This document shows positions 1 to 15,900 of a DNA stretch of 64,000 nt, piece after piece. The stretch spans positions 3,539,501-3,603,500 of the forward strand of contig BSDZ01000079.1 in the NCBI GenBank assembly GCA_030268105.1, written 5' to 3'. The stretch is from Volvox africanus (taxonomy: Eukaryota; Chlorophyta; Chlorophyceae; Chlamydomonadales; Volvocaceae). Numbering within the stretch: the first letter of the stretch is position 1; each line of letters starts with the position of its first letter. Below the pieces are notes generated by a model. The model saw only the letters and a program-made list of their open reading frames with translations. It did not search any database and had not been told where the DNA came from. Both the position numbers and the translations under genes were made by a program.

Positions 1-2677
<2,677 letters not shown>

Positions 2678-5600
2678 TTGCAGTTATGATGGCCTGAGGT
2701 GGCCTCAGATAGCGTGGGGTGGGGCCCTTACCAGGTCCCCTCCAAAACATACGCAGCGGGCCCTTTTTGGTGTCTTAGGATTTGACACTTTCTATTAGCA
2801 CCAATTACTAGCGGTGGTGGTTTAAAACTGGGTTCTATAGGAATAACGAGCGCTAAATTTTCTATTTATCATTTGAAGACTTGAAACATCTGGAAAAATC
2901 CCGCTGTTAGCAATTGAAGACACGAGACCTCTTCGGCAAGCGGCAGGGCGGTGTACCGGGAGGACCCAGGGGTTCGACTAGGACTGAAGGGGCTGGCGGT
3001 TTGGACGGCCGGCGTTGCCCAAGGTGTGCAGAAGGCAGCGATTGTCAGGATTTTAAGATAATTTATTGCATTATTGGATTCATTTATTGATCGATCGTTA
3101 ACATAACGCTGGATGCACGGGGACCGGGTTCTGTGTCAAAGGGAGGTAAGGCTTGAAAAACCGATTTCAACGTTGTCGGCAACGTTGTCGCATATTCCAC
3201 CTTTTCCCAATTGCATTCCAGCGGGGCACATTTCTACAGTGCAGATATTTGGCTTCATGACCGGGTCAGGATTCATTTCTTTTCGTACGGGAATGAATAA
3301 TAGCGGGGGGCAACTCCCTCCATTTGACTTACCGCCTCTTCCCGTGGCCGCCGTGGTCTGACTGCGTACCCGGGAGTCACCCCTGCCCCTCGGCCTTAGC
3401 CACCGGACCCGAAGCCGGCCACTGGCTACCACCACCACCACTGTCCAACACCACTAATCATTCCCCATCACCATCACCAACACCAACACCGCTGCATGCA
3501 ACGCGGCCCAACCAGGGCGCGCACTTCCTACTACGGGTACCACCGATACAGACGTCGGGCTTGTCCGGTCACAGCCTAAAGCCAATATGACACGTTGCCT
3601 TATTACAATGCAGTGCAGAAATATCTAGCTCATTCTAATTCCAGCTGCGCAGAGGCCGTTCTATCATTAAAAGCAATACCAGTACCAAATCATTACCATC
3701 CACACATCCCGGGTTCCAACTCACGAGATGGATAAAGTGCAGCCGCACACAAGTATCAGTGGGATGCAACTGAAGTATTATGCTTCGAGGGAAAGTGCAG
3801 TGGCTGCTGAGCTCCACACCTCCACACGTACGACCAGTAATTTGGCGATTCCCAGCCCGCGCATCAAAACCATATTGGGACAGTCAGAGCGGAATTGCAA
3901 TTCGAAAGCCGGAGGTGAAGAGACAGAATGAGGGAGGTGCGGCACGACTGCACGGAACTGAGCCCACTCCTTTACACATTCTTAACACACACACACACAC
4001 ACACACGTCCATTCATACCCCCGCATGTCCGCAGCAGATAAGAGCCACCCGGCGGGTCGTCGGACGTTGGGACCTGACCCTACGCAAACCCTAGACCCAC
4101 ATTACCCTATCACCCTATACCTACATTTATTGGCAGCTGCGGAAGCTGCCCTCAATTCGGATTGGATACCACGCAACACTTTACTTTCAACTCCCCAAAT
4201 GAACTTGCACAGAACAAAACACGCACAACAGTGATGAGCTGCTAACAGATGCGGCCGCCAGAAGGCCCTGAACTGGAGGCCTGGCTGTAAAAAGAGGTTT
4301 TGTGCATCTTAAAATGCGGGAAGCAGCATCATGGGGCTAATTTACTGACCAAGCCAAAGCTTATCTCCCTCATGATCCAGACGAACTCATGATTATTATT
4401 ATGGGCACATACATTCGCGGCACCCAGTCGCCGCGACTGAATAAAAATGACTGTGTAATCGACAACGAAATCAGGCGCACAGCTTTATCTCGGTCTCGCA
4501 TGCTTCCATACCTCCTCCGGTATCCCCCACCCCCCCATATTCAACTTCCCCCCCCATCCACCCCACTGCCAGCCCGCACGCACTAGGGGGTGCAGCAGGT
4601 ATGAGGTACGCGTGGGTGGGGACCCTCCCTTGCCGAGGTACAGACGACCGCGACAGCCAACCTCCACGTGACATGCATGAGGTGTGGGCACATGCGTTCA
4701 ATATTAACGTTCGCATACCATCTTTTCGCCACCTCCACTGGCTTATTGCAAATAAGTCGCACTGTTTGAGAAGAGGGCCTTCCAAATTCGCAGAGACACA
4801 CGTAAACCCACACGCAGACATGTACTTAGCGTTCTGCTGACCGGAACCTGTCACGATCGTAAAAGCTGATTTCACGAGATACATGGTCAGCCGGGTGCGA
4901 TGTCCCTCACCCGGACGGGTTCTCCGACGCCGTAAGTAATTATTCCAAGCCGCCGGGGCCCCGCAGAAGCAAAGCAGGGCGGGGTGGGACTTCCGATTTC
5001 CATGAGCTAAAGAATAATAATACACACAACGCAAGAGCTGGTCGAGAAGGGCAGAAAGCGCATTTCGGTTCGCGGATGGTCGGCTGGACGGTTGATGCGG
5101 TTCCATAAAGGCCAGCACGCTCTCCCAGGGCGCTCCTTCTATTCACAAAAGCTCCGACGATAGCCACTGAAGCCCGGTCCAAACCGCTGTCAATTTGTCG
5201 TATCTCCCCGAACACCATTGAACTAAACAACCCAAACCCTGGCCATTCAATTCAATAAAAAACGTTTTAGGGGAACAAGGTCCAATGGTCCAATTAAGGA
5301 CGTCACTGCCATATCCTTCGAAACCAAGCTGCAGCAACACTGCAGGCCGGTCGTATGCTGGAGAGATTGCAGCTGCCGCACGAGGGTCGCGATTCGTACT
5401 CCATTCTCATCGTCGAGATAAGAGGCCCTTGCCGCCATCGGCGCCACCGCACGACACCGATCGACAAGGCATCGATCCCCCCAAATTAAACATGAGTAAA
5501 TTGGGCGACATTAAATCGCCTTCGTACACTACTTCGCGCGGACACTACCGAAGATGAATTCTGTCCAAGTGACCTCTGCATTAAGCACCAGTCCCCGGGA

Positions 5601-7846
5601 GCACGGCAGCACCGGCCATGACTCTCGTTGCTGCTGCCAACGGCATGCTATAGCTATAGCTAATGCTCCGACTGCTGCTGCTAACGCTAGGAAAAGGGAA
5701 ACCGTATATGCTGAATTGGAACCAACGATGATACAAAGCACTACACGTATATCTTCGGCCTTAATGAGCCTCTTTGGCGGCCAACACTGTTTCAGGAAAG
5801 CACGGGCCCTAGGATATGGGTCTTCTTCTTCTTAATGAACATCTTCGTTGTACGGGCGTACAACCCTTCCGTTACCCCCTCTGGGAGCGCTCCAGGGACT
5901 CCCAGAGCATCCATCATTTAGGGACAGGTAGAGATACTCGAGCCGAGACCTCAGGCGTCGGACTAAGATTCGACACGAACAAAGACACACGAGTACACAC
6001 ACAGACAAGTACACGATTAAACCTGATCAGGATATCGGCCCCCAAGGTCCTGATGATATAAAATCTGGCAAACCAACGTCACAGGCTGAGGACGTCTCCG
6101 CCGGCGTCCGCTTATGCTGCGGACATCTGGAACGTGTCGGTCTAGTCCGCGAACAAGGACTTACAGACTATGAAATCGAACCATTCACATGTGCATCGGC
6201 ACCTCTCACCTCAACTTCACCCATCTTCATCGCATCCCGATTAAATTCACTTCATTTTCCGCTACATTGCAAACGGAAACGAGTACACAAAAGCAATATG
6301 GATAACCCCAAAACAGTATTACCCCCCCAGCATGACATTATCATCCAAACCATACCATTCCGCAAATCACGATGGCCGAGTGCATCCTTTTCCCAGGCGG
6401 TCGATACGCGCATAGACAACGACAGATCGTTTTGGGTTCGGTATGCCGACCCCACACAGACACCATCGCGGCCAACACGCATCAATGCGCAATCGAATCG
6501 TCTCCATGATCAGCAGTCCTCCCCCGTCCCCACCCTAAGCCCCGCTCTCTCTGTAGTCAAAGAGGTCCGCAGCACGCCGGGTCTCAGGGAGGTTTTGTTC
6601 CACCTCCCGAAATTCCATCGCATCAGACTCTATATTCGTACATACGACACAGCCATGCACATGGCAAAGCAGCAGTAGCAGTAGCAGTAGCAGCGACCAC
6701 AATCAAGGTATGAATGCATCCCGGTGCAAAATGCCTGCGCCAAGGGCCACGCATCTATGCCAATAATATCTCCATCCGCCCGCGGCCCCCGGGATAGCTG
6801 AGGGGCCTCGCCACCTGCATGCACACGTCTCTCTCTTTTGCCTGAGGCAGCGGACGGATCAGCCGACGACCTCCCAATCCATTCTAACTGCCACATCACC
6901 AATTTCTCTTTTCATAAAAGCAACCATCACCAACTGGTAAAACAAACATACATGACACGTACAGCCCGTAATAAGTGGTGGGCAAGCGCGGCATCTATTG
7001 CGGACGCTAGCGCCCGGAGCGGCCAAACCGCTGACCCCTCGGCTCGGCATGCATGTGATGCCGCTTCGGATGTGCATACATGATGGCGTGAAGCATCCAC
7101 TTTGGTGAATGCCCCCCGTAGAAGTAGTTGGGTGTGCATACACGTACAGCAACCCAAGCCATATATACACAAACAAGGAATTCCCCAGTTGATATCAGCG
7201 ATATCCTTGATTTAAACACATAACGCGTTTACAAACACACACACACACACCGTCTGGCACACGCACTCGAACGAACCCATGCAAAGACATGAGCACGGAA
7301 ACGTACGAGATCCGCCCTCTCCGGCGTGCTGCGACGATGGCCCCCCAGGCTTATCGCCGACAGATCGGAGGGGAGTTGTGAGAGCTGGATGTTGGGGTGT
7401 TATTGTCGGTCACATGTATACCACTACAACATGCATGTTCGTACAAATTAAATGTTGTTGTTGTGGAAGGGTTTAATTTCTGTTGTATCTCTCTGTTATA
7501 TCCGCCTAGCCTCATACAGCAATGGCCCGACCGGAAGATACCCACTAGATAGATAAATACTGGTCAGATGGAATACGACCCGAAGACACCCTACCCAGGA
7601 TACTACATTATTTCTTCGCGTCATCACACACACACGACGCATGCAGCCAAGGCCTTTCGACTCGCGAAGGCATATCAATCCGTACTCCGGTACTCTCGAA
7701 AAGTGTACTCGCCTGGTCGATACTTGCCGCCTGATCGGATTGGTTGGGTCGTCGACGGCAGCAGATGTGACGAGATGGATACGCGGATACGCAGCAGGTA
7801 AACACCAGGGCATTGTTTGGGGCAGGAGTCCGCGGATCTGAAGCCT
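2678..7846. other. Gene-poor spacer between convergent genes
   Basis: I recognise no gene here. The reading frames are short and show no family motif; the longest, minus strand 4471-5118, looks like chance. Short repeats seen are an AC run at about 3988-4008, a CAGTAG run at about 6672-6693, a short TTC run at 5821-5832 and an AC run at about 7236-7250. The 3' ends of the phosphatase (+) and the cyclase (-) both face this spacer. Confidence 0.6.
7229..7233 (-). terminator. Candidate TGTAA polyadenylation signal of the cyclase gene
   Basis: TTACA on the plus strand reads TGTAA on the minus strand, about 610 bases after the cyclase stop. TGTAA is the usual volvocalean polyadenylation signal. 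The distance is long and the motif is short, so this is only a candidate. Confidence 0.25.
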
Positions 7847-10800
7847 CTATCCGAAGCGTGTGGGTACGTACAGGGACACTGAGGCACCTCCCTGCGACGG
7901 CAGCAACGCAGGAAGGGATCCCACGGCGCTGCTGCCTACGTTGCCGCTGTTGTGTACGGCAACCCGGAACGTCGGTGATCCCTGCATAAGCACATTAGAC
8001 GCCAAGCCGCCGGTGGCGGCGCTCGACGCCGGGCTGCCAAAAACACCGCCGAGCCGTAAGGGCACGCTGCCGTACGGGGCACCAGCCATAAAAATCTGTA
8101 CGGCGCCGCTGCCGGCAGTGCCGCTCCCGACGGCGCCGCTACCAACGGTGCCGCTGCCCAGGCCGAAGGCGCCTTCGCTATCCTCCGACAACAGCCAGCT
8201 AGGATTTACCACCAAGGCTGCTCCGGTGTTGGGGGCTGAGGTGATTGTGTTCGCGCCGCTGGCGATAGCGGCATCTTTGGAGACGCTGTACTGCACCACC
8301 TCCACATCAGCCTCTGCTGCGTCGCTCGCCGACAGTGCCGGCATGGTGGCCCTCCCGGCCAACACCGCAGCCACAGTGGCTGCAGTAAACGTCAGGTCGA
8401 GCTCCGAGGTCGGGCTCAAGAACACCGGTACACTGGCGCGACCTGTGGCGGTCTCGTCGCAAAACATTCCGGTGCTGTTGACGGCGGCAGTGGCAATGGT
8501 CGTAGTTTTACATGTTATTACTCCGGGACTCGTGACGGCGGCTGTGGCAATGGCGGCGGCGACGTCCTTAGCGGCGATAGGGACAATCGGTGAGCTTGGG
8601 ATGTTGTTTCTCCTTGACAAAGGCAAAGTCAGCGGCACAGGCTGTAGCGGCGCGTGCACGACAGATTCCAGCTCGCGCCCCCGTAGCAACGCCGCTTCCG
8701 CCGCAGAGGACTGCACACCCATGTCTTCTTCACATTCGGCGGCAGTCAATACTGATGCTGATGCCGCCAGGAGTTGCAATATTGCCGTGGATGGCGCCGA
8801 CACAGAACGGGCTATTACCCCCTGGGCGCCGGGCTGCCCGACGTTGCCGTCATATGTATTGCCGGTGGCGGTGGCGATGCCGGTCGCGCCCAAGTTTGAC
8901 ATCGGCATGAAGCGAGTCGGGCGCACAGCGAAGGTACGGACGGACGAGTCAGTGTAAGGTGCGGCCGCCGCGGCCATCAACGACGTAGCTGGCGCCTGTG
9001 CGGTCGCGGCGGCGATGATCTCTTGGGGAGTCTTCGGGCCGGCATCCGCGCCGGTTCCAGTCGCCGTGACATTGCCACCGTTGCTGCCACTACCATTGGG
9101 GGGAGGGGAACAGCTCAACGGCGAAACGCCGGCCCCTGGGAGAACCACATTGCCCTCACTTAGACCGCTACGGAGCTCCAGTGCAGTGGCGGGGGCGCCA
9201 GCCAGAGGGCTCGGGCTTGACGTTACGCTGCTTGATTTCGCTGCAGTCACCGGGAGCCCCTCCGCTGTGTTTTTTGACGGATTGCGTGTTCGCAGAGCAC
9301 GCACCAAATCGCCCTTGGGGCACGCGGGCACGTCGCCAGCCACCGGCGCTGTCGGCTGTGGCGGGGTCCAAAGATGAGTTTGCATCAGCCCCTTACCCTT
9401 GACCTACGCGGGTGCAGTGTTAAGAGCGGCCTCACAATGTGTTGGAAGATCGGCACATGTGGACCTCAGGTACATGGGCACCAGGGCACCAGGGCACTAG
9501 GGGGTGCTATTGTTGCTTGTTTGGACGCCATTATGAGCACGGGTGCGGTTCCGCTGCTGTGCGGTTGCGTCGTGACGTCCTCGCGGACACCTCACCTCGA
9601 TGCCGCCCGTGGCGGTCCAGCCGCCCTCCACCTCCGCTATGTCGCCAAGCATTTCAAAGGCGCTGCCGCTAGCGTGCACGCAGCCCGCCACGCCCGTGCT
9701 CCCCATGCGGGAAGCGGTGTTGATGGTATCGCCAAAGAGACAGAATCGCGGCATGCGGGTGCCCACAAGGCCGCTCACCACCGGGCCCGAGTGGATGCCC
9801 ACACGCAGTCTCACGGGCTCCTCAGTGGTGGGGAACGTGACCTTGGAGGCGGCTTCGAGCATAGCCTGTAGAAGCATGCAGCATGGATCCAGCATGGATC
9901 CAGGGACAGATCAAATCCGAAACTCAAAATGTAAATGATGCAAATGTTCAAATAAATAAATAAATAAATAATAATAAATATAATAAATAAATAATAAATA
10001 ATAATAATAATAAATAAATAATAAATAAATAATAAATGGTTATTTATGTACAATGAAATTTGGCGAACAGGAAACATCACTAATTAACCACCAGACCTAA
10101 GGGCACAGGAAGGAGGGAGGATGGGTTCTCCGGGTTGGGAATTGGAGGAGGAAGGGTTCATATACATGGGAGGACGGCGGCGACCACGTTCTACATGATT
10201 CCGGCTGCTCCGTTACCTTTGCAAACGCGAAAACGTTTTTGGCCTGGTCCGGTTCCACCCCGCCTTCCTGAACCGCCGCCATGCCGTCTTCGTCCTCGTA
10301 GATAAGGCCGCCGGCCACCACGTAGCAATCACTAATGGTTTCCACCTGTAGAAAGCAGGTGAAAGGAAACTGGAATGATTGCCTCGCGTTTTAGGGTTTA
10401 GGTTTGGGTTTTGGAGGAGATGCCAGGATACGACAGAAGCATGCGGTGTATTTGATGGACAATTTGGCACCGGTAGCAAGGGAGGGTGGGAAGGAGAGTG
10501 GGACCCGTGAATTTACAACACAGGAGATGACGATGGCAGTCCAACATGAAGATGGAGAAACTCAGTGAGGGATGAGAGGGAAGGAGATGATAGGGAGATC
10601 TATCTGCCTGCCTGACATCCTATGACGTGTGCCATATCGTACCTTATAGACCTGATGCTCGTCCAGCATCTCGTCAAAGGCCGCAAAAAGGTCGTGCAGG
10701 AACGTCATGACAACCCTAGGCGGCAGGGTGCCACACATGGGCGCGAAGCCGGGCATGTCCGCGAACATCAGAGTCACCTGCGGCGCAGCAACGGGTTTGC

Positions 10801-12924
10801 GAAATGTGCGGGAATAGAGAGAGAGGAGGTCCGTTGGTTTAAAATAAAGAGAGAGAGAGGAGGTCCGTTGGGCTTGTAAGTTGGTGGGACTGTACCGCTG
10901 AACGCGCAATAACGACGAGGATACAAGAGGGCAGGAAGGTAGGACGGCAGGGGCCCCAGGATGGCAGGGGCGCGGAACAGCGGAACAGGCGCGGCAAAGG
11001 GTTCAGGTGGGAGAAGCTTTGCCGCCATAAGTGTAGACAGAGGAGAGCACTGCACAGCGACGCCCCGCGACCATCCCGGGCACATACACATACACATACA
11101 CATACACATACCCACGCACGCACACATAGAGAGCTGAAGTTCGCAACGCAGCGCCACGCCGTCCGAGGAAAGTCCCAACCCACTTTGGGATGCCACGTGG
11201 CTAGTCGGTTGTAATCTCGTATGTACGGCCGCCAGTCCGCCGTTTCATTGGCGGAGGCACCAGGGGTGGCAGCGCCCGAGGCGGCAGTGGCTGCGCAACT
11301 ACCCCTGCTCTCCTCCTGCTGCTGCTCCGCACCGATGCCCTCCAGCTTGCCCGAGCTCTGCGGGTGATGGCAACTCCCCATTCGTTTACAGTTCTCCTCC
11401 ATCATGTACTGCAGCACTGCGAGACATATGGGGCAAAGCAAGGAGGGAGCATTCCTGAACAGTGTCCACACATTCAAACCTACACCTCCACCTCGCCTGT
11501 GACACCTCGTCGACGACTCACCCTAGGCGGTGAGCACGCACGATTACACTACATATACGATTCCAGTGCTAGAAAGAAATACACCCCGCCCTCACGATAT
11601 CACTTCTTTCTTCCTTCGCATTCTCCTCTTAAACATGTAACACTAATCTCAACATCCTGCCGAATTTCCCCACAGGCAGTGAGGGCTCAGCTAGTTTGTG
11701 GCCGTTCCACGAGGCGGCATACAAGACGAGCGCCGTTAGCATCGGCGTTGTGGCTTCATTCTAGCAGCCCTTCATCCGCGAACACAGCACCGTAGGGACT
11801 GAGGAACTGAGACGCAGGTAGGCGGCGAGACTGTTAAACTGAGAAGATATATGGGTGACTTGATGAGAGTGTGTATGTGTTTGCACATAGATCTGGCCAT
11901 AGACTTCTAACCAGCAGCTATGTACTCATGAGTATAGGAATGCATTGTGTCGGATTGCAGAGGTATGTGTTCAATCACACGACTTTGCCCAGATGTAACC
12001 ACACGCACCCCCTCCCCCGCCACTCACCATGTCTTGGGAAGATCTGCTCCAGCAGCCGGTGCTCCGTCTCAGAAACCTGCGCCACGTGCCTGTCCGCCAC
12101 CACCTTGGTGGTGACGTCACGCTGCACGAGTACTATGGCCGGCGCGCCGGTGGCTGGATCAAGGATGCACGTGCAAGTAATTTCATGCCAGCATTCCGCG
12201 GCCAGCACTGTCGCGGCTGCGGCCGTAGCACCCGACACACCGACCGACATCACACCGGAGCTGGCGGCGGCGGCACCACTGCTACTGCCGCAGCCGGCAC
12301 GCGGCTCACGGAGCCATCCCATGGGGCGAAGCCCGCCAGCGGGGCTGCGTCTGCTTACGCCCCCGGCGACGGCAGCGCCGCTGACGACGGCGCCGCCACT
12401 GACGGGATTGCTGTACGTGGGATCGGGGCTGGACGTCATCACCACGGCAGCCGCCGCCACATCGGCCCCATCGCCCGTTGCAGTACCAAGACTTGCAACG
12501 GCCCCTTGCGAGTCAGCACATGTGAAGAATCGCGACCGGCAACTGCCCACGCTGGCGCCGCTACAGCAGGGCCCCGGCCGGCAGATGCTCGCAGCAGCAG
12601 AGGTACCTGACCGCGCACCAGGCGCTGGGATGCTGGCGCCACCGCCGCCGCCGTACGCCGTCGCAGGTATCGCCGCAGCGGCAGAGCCAGACGCGTGTTG
12701 CAATGGCAGTGGTAGTGGCGGCGCCGGTGCCCCAGCTTGACTGCCGCTGGATCCCTGACATGCCATGGCCGTCGGCTGCGGGATGGCGGCGCCCCTGGCT
12801 GGCAACGTTTGCGCATTCAAAGAGCTCTGTGCGTCCGGTTGACCAGCACGTGGACGCATCATCCAAAACTCGCCCGCCACGTCATCCCCGCCGCTGCTGG
12901 TGGCAGTGGTGGCGCCGCCGCCAC

Positions 12925-12970
<46 letters not shown>

Positions 12971-15900
12971 GCCACCGCAAGTAGTGACAACGGCACTGCT
13001 CAGCGAGGTCGCATAAGACGACTGGGTCCGTAAGCAGGAGCCTGAGGTCATAGTGACGCCCAAGCCCGCCGCCATAGACGGTGGAGCGGTTCGGAGGCCG
13101 GCCGCGAAGATGAGGACGCGGGACGAGGGCGGCCTGGAGGTCGACATTGACATCGCCAAGCCAGCTGCCGTTATGCTCTGCGACATTGTTGGGGGCGTTG
13201 CCTGAGATCCCGACATGCCGCCGCCGCCAGCGATCCCGCCCACTGATGCTCCCATAGCCACCGCGGCTTCGTAACCCATCGCTGCCCCCTGTACGATTTC
13301 GGCTCCTGGCAGGGGGGGGGTGTTACGTGGGATGACCCGCACCTGTTGGGTGCCCCGTGTAGGAATGGTCATTGCACAGCTTTGGGGGCGGGAGACGTGT
13401 CGGCCGCGACTGCCTCGGCCGAGGCCGCCGCTGCTGCCGCAGCCGCTTCCCCCAACACCGCCGAGCGGGCTAGCTCCGGGGGAAGCGGGAGTGCTGGGCG
13501 CACCAGAGACACAACAGAGACTATGAGATCTGCCCAATAGACCCAGGCCGAGCCCGCCCACGTCCACAGAGCTGGTGGAGCCGGTGGTGCTGTAGGCTGC
13601 CCCTATGGCACCCATCGCCGCTGCGCTGGCGGCGGCTCCATACCTGCTGCCGCCGCCCTGGCTGCTGAACGCCGCTGCCAGTTTTTGTGACTTGCGCAAC
13701 GACGAAGGGTGCTCCGAGATGCAGGCTGCGGCAGCAGCACCGACAGTGGCTCGCTGGGCCACCATCGATTCAGGGGCGAAACCTATCGGCCAACGAGGTG
13801 CGGCCACCTGCGAGGCCGGGAGTGGCGGGGGCAGCGGCGACGCCTCATCGGCGTGAAAAGTGCTGGTAGTGCTCTGACGGGCCCGGCTGCTCCGGCGGAC
13901 AGAATCCTGCGTCTCATGTCCGGAGCCGACAAAAGCCACCTGATGCACGCGCCAATGAAAAATCTCAGTGGGAAGGATATGATGGCTCCGAGGTGAGGTC
14001 CAGGAGACCGTGCAAGACAGAAGGGCCCATGGGGGACACATCCTACAGCTTTTTGGCCCCTGTGCCGAGAGCCTCTAAGTTTACTCGCGCCCTCAAAATC
14101 GTCCGCATTTCAGTGCTCTTGATCCGGTTCAGTGTCTCCCGCAACCTCGCGGCTGGCATGCCTGTTCTAAGTGTTCATGCGGACAGGGGCCGGTCGTCGT
14201 ACTTTACCGCAGACATAACTAATCGTAAAGCCCCACCTTCCACGTGCTTGTCGAGCAAGACAATGCAGAAATGAGGGCCGCGCGATTCACGGACGCGCCG
14301 CTGGTGCAGAGCGGACTCCCGGCGGCGGCCGCTGCTGTGGTGCCGGCGGCTGGGGCTTGTTGCGAAGGGCACTGAATTCCTGTCCCGCTAGAGCCGTTGG
14401 CACCAACTTGTTGCGGCACCACTACGTGACTGCTGCCAAGGTTGGGCGACAGCCGCCGCGAGGACATGCGGCCACTGGTGATAGAGGTGGCGGCACCGCC
14501 GCCGACCGGTGGAGATGTCACCATCATGGCAGACTCGCTGTAGCACGGAGAGCTGGCTGCATCGAAGCTGCGATTTCCCCGTACTCCCACGCCAGCGCCG
14601 GCTGCCGGTACGCAGTAGCCAGATAACTGGCCCGACGTCGCCATGTCTGCCACGGGCCCGCTCCCAGTGGCGAAAAACTGCAGAAACCGCTGGTCATCTG
14701 TGTCGGTGGCCCCTGTCGCAGCGGTTGCTGAGCCGCCGCTGATGACCCCACCGCCGCCACCGCCACCGCCACTGCCACCGCCGCCGCCGCCGCCGCCGCG
14801 TGCTGCACCACGCAGGCCGTTGCCGACGCCAGGTACATGGACTGGGACTGAAAACGCCTGGCTAGCTGGCACTCCTGCGCCTTGTGGCACCCGACCAAAG
14901 ACCATGCCGGCAGCTCCGCTCCGACCGTTGCTGCCCCGCGGCGGCTGCAGGAGGCTCTGGTTATGCGCTCCCACGACGGCGTTGCCGCCACTGCCAACAC
15001 CAGCTTCCGCATCGGCATCGGCACAAATGTGACCATCCACAACCGGCAACGGAAACACGTCCGTAGGGACCCGTATGACGCCTGGACAAGTGGACAACCA
15101 GGGGCAACATGAAGGGCAACTTTGCGTGTCTGCCGAAGACATTTCCACCTGGAAATATGGGAAGGCGGGTGCGGGGTGCCAAACCCCTTCTCCCGCCACC
15201 TCTCGCGGAGTCACGCCAACACGAACAGGAAACACCAAGATACCAACCCTTCTCTCAGCATGCAGCTGCCGTTTTCCGCACTACCCCGTCCGCATCCCTT
15301 TCCCCCCACTTGCGTCGAAGCGACCAACTATGAAGGCGACCACACCCTTCACGCCATACACCGGCACGCTCCAACTTGGCAACCAACCTTGCTAGGTTGG
15401 TCAGTCACAACTAAGCATGTCCCAACCGTTTACTTCCTTGCGCAACCCACCAGATACTACAGAAACCTTGTTTGGGGCACCACCCTTAGGTCTAGGCTCT
15501 TTCAGTGGCTCACGCAGGCTTTGCATGTCGCACCTTGCCACATGCCGCCCTCCACAGCTGTCGCTTCCAACAGCGCCATCAGCTTTGTGGGTTCCAGCAA
15601 AAACAACCAATGAAGCAGGTTTCTGGAGCCTCTGCCAAGCCCACCATCGCCCAAGGAGGACACGCCGTCATGGCGGGCGCCGCCCCCGCTGTGAGTCACA
15701 GCGTTGCCAGGATGTTCTGTGATGGTGCCGCCGCGCCGCCTTATGGCGCCGCGCGCTGGTAGGCAGCCTACACGTGGCTGACATGTGCCGGGCCTTGGAA
15801 AGCAGGGAGAGACGTTCTCTGGCCTTTGGACGAGGGGCCCGAGCAGCAACTCGCTGGCGGCGTTTTGACTGAGCACCAATCCCGTGCTGCGCGACAGGAC

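Noticed and set aside
4471..5118. A 215-codon minus-strand frame in the first spacer
   Set aside because: No family motif, no splice context and an irregular composition; most likely chance.
7860..8957. A 365-codon plus-strand frame opposite the cyclase tail
   Set aside because: It mirrors the Ala/Thr-rich codons of the minus-strand exon, which is tied in phase to the catalytic domain. GC-rich low-complexity DNA often opens the opposite strand.
13940..14290. A coding-looking stretch ([18 protein letters not shown]) in the cyclase region
   Set aside because: Its frame does not fit either neighbouring exon, and a phase-0 intron with a GTGAAT donor and pyrimidine-rich acceptor covers it. Retention remains possible but is not supported.
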